8,554 nt of DNA from Actinomycetes bacterium. GTDB lineage: Bacteria > Actinomycetota > Actinomycetes > S36-B12 > GCA-2699445. Position numbers and translations under genes: made by a program. Shown here one piece after another: positions 5,858 through 8,554 of the stretch (the stretch's first letter is position 1; every line of letters begins with the position of its first letter). The DNA lies in the NCBI GenBank assembly GCA_022600255.1, contig JAHZKU010000097.1:1-8554 (forward strand), in the 5' to 3' direction. The notes under the pieces are model-generated. The model made no database searches, was not told where the DNA came from, and saw nothing but the letters and a program-made list of their open reading frames with translations.

Positions 5858-7053
5858 CTGCGCCGGCCCCAGGGGCGAGCGAGATGACGCCGAGTCAACC
5901 GACCGCATCGGAGGCTATCGATGAGGTCTGGGCCACCCGATTTCGCCACGGGGCCCAGTATGTGGGCTGGTTTGCAGTCGCAGTAGGCAGCATCGTCCTC
6001 ATCGTTGGCTGGTGGTTCGGAGTCCGCGAAGTCGCTGCGATCCTGCCGAATGCCCCCACCATGAAGGCCAACACCGCAGTTGGAATTGGCTTAGCCGGGC
6101 TGGGGGTCGTGGCCTACTGCCGCGGCTGGCACCAGATCGTGGTGCTGACAGCGGGTGCACTAACCGCCCTGATCGGTTTGATCACGCTTCTTGAGTACGT
6201 GTTCCTACCCCAAGCGGGCTGGTTCGATCAGCTACTGACTCCGGGACTCGGGGAGGCTACCTCCGCGGCGGCGCAGGGCAGGATGGGAGCCAACACAGCC
6301 GTCGATTATGTGCTCCTCGGACTGGCGCTCATCCTCTTGGGTCTGCGCGCCTGGCCCAATGTCCGACAGTGGCTGGCCGTGATCGTGGCTGTCGTCGGGT
6401 TCACTGCGGCAATCGGATATGTGCTCCAGATCAACGGTCTTTCCGGTTTCTTCATCGCTGCGGCCACCAGCATGGCCATCAACACCTCCCTACTCCATCT
6501 CGCTCTCGCCTTCGCCGTGATTGGGGCAGAGCCCAGCAACGGCTGGGCGCAGTTCGCCGTTTCTCGCTATGCGGGCGGTCAGATTTTCCGGTCCTTCTTC
6601 ATCCCCATCGTGGGCACACTGATCCTCATCCTGCTGGCCGCCTACATGGTGCCGACCGCCTTCGGTGTCGAGCCAGCCTTTGCTGCCCAGATCAACCTAG
6701 GTCTGGTCACCTTGGCCGTGCTCCTGTTTGTCGTGTTGATCGCGCGCAAGACCTCTGCGATCGATGCGGGTAGGGAACACACTGCGCAGCAGTTGGCGGC
6801 CTCCCTCGCCGACGCCCAGCGCGTGGCCCGCCTAGAATCACTCTTCGCCGCAATTCCGTTTCCGATTCTCATTGCCGACCAAACGGGGCAAGTACAGTTC
6901 GCAAACAGCAAGTCCGCGCGACTCTTGGGTTACGGCACCGCAGACTTGGACGGCATGGCGATGGCTGATCTGATCCCGGGCGAGCTTAGCCTGAAACATT
7001 CCGCACTTTCGGCTCCTCCGACAGCCGCCGCGGGCGCCACAGCTGAAGCATAG
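5854..7053 (+). CDS. Membrane sensor histidine kinase, N-terminal half (ends at in-frame TAG inside PAS1)
   Basis: The 399-residue product is the sensor half of a kinase whose catalytic half continues in the same frame after the TAG at 7051-7053. A hydrophilic N-terminus of about 30 residues is followed by about eight membrane helices (near residues 36-56, 74-90, 94-116, 148-165, 172-191, 197-224, 247-267 and 278-297). A coiled linker (300-327) leads into PAS1 (from about 328: LFAAIPFPILIADQTGQV, then LLGYGTADLDGM). PAS1 breaks off at A399, before its last strands, which are encoded after the stop. The membrane part contains three MxxNT-helix repeats. On its own this product has no catalytic domain. 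The start overlaps the response regulator stop (ATGA) and has no strong ribosome binding site. It could be a truncated pseudogene piece, a split receptor or, with read-through, part of an 824-residue kinase. Confidence 0.75.
   Translation: MTAPAPGASEMTPSQPTASEAIDEVWATRFRHGAQYVGWFAVAVGSIVLIVGWWFGVREVAAILPNAPTMKANTAVGIGLAGLGVVAYCRGWHQIVVLTAGALTALIGLITLLEYVFLPQAGWFDQLLTPGLGEATSAAAQGRMGANTAVDYVLLGLALILLGLRAWPNVRQWLAVIVAVVGFTAAIGYVLQINGLSGFFIAAATSMAINTSLLHLALAFAVIGAEPSNGWAQFAVSRYAGGQIFRSFFIPIVGTLILILLAAYMVPTAFGVEPAFAAQINLGLVTLAVLLFVVLIARKTSAIDAGREHTAQQLAASLADAQRVARLESLFAAIPFPILIADQTGQVQFANSKSARLLGYGTADLDGMAMADLIPGELSLKHSALSAPPTAAAGATAEA
5959..6528 (+). repeat. Threefold internal repeat in the kinase membrane sensor (protein level)
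   Basis: Three units of the pattern helix, outer loop, M-x-x-N-T, helix can be read. The anchors are M70-K-A-N-T (codons from 6061), M144-G-A-N-T (from 6283) and M207-A-I-N-T (from 6472). Each is followed by a Leu/Gly/Ala-rich helix of similar pattern (GLAGLGV, LLGLALI, LHLALAF). Units 2 and 3 also share T-A-x-I-G in their first helix (residues 104-108 and 184-188). Spacing is 74 and 63 residues, mainly because the loop in unit 2 is longer. This suggests an ancient triplication of a two-helix hairpin. The DNA itself is not obviously repeated. Confidence 0.55.
7051..7053 (+). other. In-frame amber stop interrupting the histidine kinase
   Basis: Codons around it read GCT GAA GCA TAG CCG GTG GTA. 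Frame is kept exactly on both sides (5854 and 7057 are in phase). Downstream residues P-V-V-I-S-A-S-G-E-E-I-P-V-E-V supply the missing last strands of the PAS domain that begins upstream. A single C-to-T change from CAG (Gln) would create it. No frameshift, insertion or repeat is seen nearby. Confidence 0.85.
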
Positions 7054-7056
7054 CCG

Positions 7057-8328
7057 GTGGTAATCAGTGCGTCCGGGGAGGAAATCCCGGTCGAAGTCGA
7101 TCTCGCACCTCTGGATGACCCCAGCGGACCGCAAACCATGGTGATTTTGCGGGATATCCGAGAACGACTCGTCGCCCAGGAGGAGGCCAAGCGATACGCG
7201 GCCGTGCTGGCCACGACGAACGACGCAGTGATCCTCACTGACAACCGCAACTTGGTCCAAGTTTGGAACCCCGCCGCTGAACGCATGTATGGCTGGTCGC
7301 GTGAAGTGGCGATTGGGATGTCGGCGGACCGTTGGGTCCCAGCAGAATACGCCGGACAGATCGCGGGCGTTCTGCGCGATGCGACCGCGGGGGAGCCCGT
7401 TGCCGGTGTGCGACTGCAGCATCGGTTTGCGGACGGAACGATTGCCGACGTGTCTATGACCGCCACGGCCGTGCGGGACAACACCGGTCGCGTGGTTGGA
7501 ATCTCGCAGATCGTTCGCGATATCAGCGACGAAGCAGAGGCGGCGCGTCACGAAGCCCTGCTCCGAGAGCAACTGGCGGAATCCAACGAAGACCTGCAGA
7601 AGTACGCTTATATCGCCTCCCACGATCTCCAGGCTCCGTTACGGCGCATCACCGCGTTCTCGGAGTTGCTCGTCGATGACGTCGCCGCCGGTGACACCGA
7701 ACAGACCGCCGAGACGCTGGGGCTGATCACCCGCAACGTGGAACGGATGCAGGTGCTGATCAGAGACCTGCTGGACTACTCCCGGATCGAAACTCGCACA
7801 CAACCCAACGTCCCGATCAATCTGCACGTCATGGTCGCCGACGTGATTGACCGACTACGACTGTCGATCGACGCCACGGATGCCCAGGTCAGCAGCGACA
7901 TTCCTGACGAGCTCACCTTGGTCTTCGACCCTTCCCAGTTCCTGCAACTGATGCAGAACTTGGTAGAAAACGCGCTCAAGTACCACGATCCGTCTCGAAG
8001 GCCCGTGATCAATGTGACTGCGGAGCAAGACTCACGGGAAACCACGATCCGGGTCAGCGACAACGGCCTCGGAATTGATGCCGAGTATCAGGCCAGGATC
8101 TTTGACATGTTCCAACAGGTCGCCGACACGGAGGGAACTGGGATCGGCCTAGCCATTGTTCGCAAGATCGTGCAACGTCAAGGCGGGAAAGTGAGCCTCA
8201 CCAGCACGCTGGGCAAGGGGACCACGTTCGTCGTGCAGCTTCCCACGGCAGCAACTGCCCCCGGCACACTCGAGCAGGAGGCACGTGTTCCTGCCCAGGA
8301 GGCGAAGCGCGCGGCCGAGGTTCGGTAA
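7057..8328 (+). CDS. Sensor histidine kinase, C-terminal half (end of PAS1, PAS2, HisKA, HATPase_c)
   Basis: This stretch encodes the kinase core of the interrupted gene. If translated from the GTG at 7057-7059 it gives 423 residues. Residues 1-40 are the end of PAS1 (GEEIPVEVDLAPL, then the LRDIRERL exit helix). PAS2 spans about 45-157 (VQVWNPAAERMYGW, closing with QIVRDIS). HisKA carries the phospho-acceptor H189 in ASHDLQAPLRRI (codon 7621-7623), a Cph1-type H-box. HATPase_c shows N-box NLVENALKYH (301-310), G1 DNGLGI (335-340) and G2 GTGIGL (360-365). All catalytic motifs are intact. The GTG has no ribosome binding site but lies three bases after the TAG, so termination-reinitiation is possible. 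Without reinitiation or read-through this part is silent. It would phosphorylate the coupled Rcp1-type regulator. Confidence 0.75.
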   Translation: MVISASGEEIPVEVDLAPLDDPSGPQTMVILRDIRERLVAQEEAKRYAAVLATTNDAVILTDNRNLVQVWNPAAERMYGWSREVAIGMSADRWVPAEYAGQIAGVLRDATAGEPVAGVRLQHRFADGTIADVSMTATAVRDNTGRVVGISQIVRDISDEAEAARHEALLREQLAESNEDLQKYAYIASHDLQAPLRRITAFSELLVDDVAAGDTEQTAETLGLITRNVERMQVLIRDLLDYSRIETRTQPNVPINLHVMVADVIDRLRLSIDATDAQVSSDIPDELTLVFDPSQFLQLMQNLVENALKYHDPSRRPVINVTAEQDSRETTIRVSDNGLGIDAEYQARIFDMFQQVADTEGTGIGLAIVRKIVQRQGGKVSLTSTLGKGTTFVVQLPTAATAPGTLEQEARVPAQEAKRAAEVR

Positions 8329-8329
8329 G

Positions 8330-8554
8330 TTACGGGCTCGGATCGACCGGCAGTTCGAAGTCGGTGTCGTCGCGACGCGACAACCAGGCCGATAGCGGCG
8401 CCGACATCTCGGCTTGCCGGTCGCCCCAGTCGTAAACGACGACCGTGCCCGCGATGATGTCGTGTAAGGCGCGTCGCTTGCTGCCCACGATCAAGCCGAG
8501 GAACCCGAGGCCAAACAGCAGGAAAGACAGCGGCATCACCAACACCCGGACGAC
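8330..8554 (-). CDS. RDD family membrane protein, C-terminal end (partial)
   Basis: The frame is open to the right edge, so only the last 74 residues are seen, reading leftwards from V-V-R-V-L-V-M-P-L-S. A final hydrophobic helix (LSFLLFGLGFLGLIVG) is followed by KRRALHDIIAGTVVVYDWGD, which is the closing signature of RDD domains (R..LHD..AGT.VV). The tail with PLSAWLSRRD is typical of the actinobacterial members. RDD proteins are small multi-helix membrane proteins, mostly of unknown role; some have been proposed to be ion transporters. The real start lies outside the window. The gene converges on the histidine kinase, with a single base (8329) between the two stop codons. Confidence 0.85.
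   Translation of the reverse strand, partial: VVRVLVMPLSFLLFGLGFLGLIVGSKRRALHDIIAGTVVVYDWGDRQAEMSAPLSAWLSRRDDTDFELPVDPSP

Noticed and set aside
6838..7623. Long open frame (261 codons) on the minus strand spanning the TAG in the kinase
   Set aside because: Tempting because it crosses the interruption, but the translation has no recognisable domain, and the plus strand shows PAS and HisKA motifs on both sides of the stop.
5854..8328. Phytochrome or other bilin photoreceptor
   Set aside because: The regulator and H-box resemble the Rcp1/Cph1 pair, but there is no GAF domain with a chromophore-binding Cys or DIP motif. The input region is membrane helices and PAS only.

Overview
The window looks like a piece of an Actinomycetota chromosome. 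It is GC-rich (roughly 60% by eye) and densely coded. It carries a near-consensus DtxR/IdeR iron box, a GT87-type polyprenol-phosphate-mannose-dependent mannosyltransferase of the mycobacterial/corynebacterial kind, and an RDD protein with the actinobacterial C-terminal signature. No RNA genes, insertion sequences, CRISPR arrays or phage genes were seen. No gene-free stretch exceeds 300 bases; the longest is the 220-base divergent promoter region at 3889-4108.

Positions 1-3888, minus strand: a ferric-iron ABC importer operon. In transcription order it encodes an FbpA-like lipoprotein (2824-3888), a two-module FbpB-like permease (1216-2811) and an FbpC-like ATPase (90-1151). After a 54-base gap comes the start of one more gene, which runs off the left edge. 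A promoter with an iron box in its spacer lies just upstream of the lipoprotein gene, so the operon should be repressed when iron is plentiful.

Positions 4109-5323, plus strand: a divergent, multi-pass GT87 (DUF2029) glycosyltransferase, probably using a lipid-linked mannose donor outside the membrane.

Positions 5429-8328, plus strand: a two-component unit. A small Rcp1-type single-domain response regulator overlaps by ATGA with a large membrane histidine kinase. The kinase has eight predicted membrane helices containing a threefold internal repeat, then two PAS domains, then a Cph1-type HisKA/HATPase core. The kinase reading frame is cut by one in-frame TAG at 7051-7053, in the middle of the first PAS domain. 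Everything on both sides stays in the same frame and looks intact. This is the most notable feature of the window: a recent nonsense mutation, a sequence error, or a recoded or split kinase.

Positions 8330-8554, minus strand: the C-terminal end of an RDD-family membrane protein, tail-to-tail with the kinase and one base from its stop codon.
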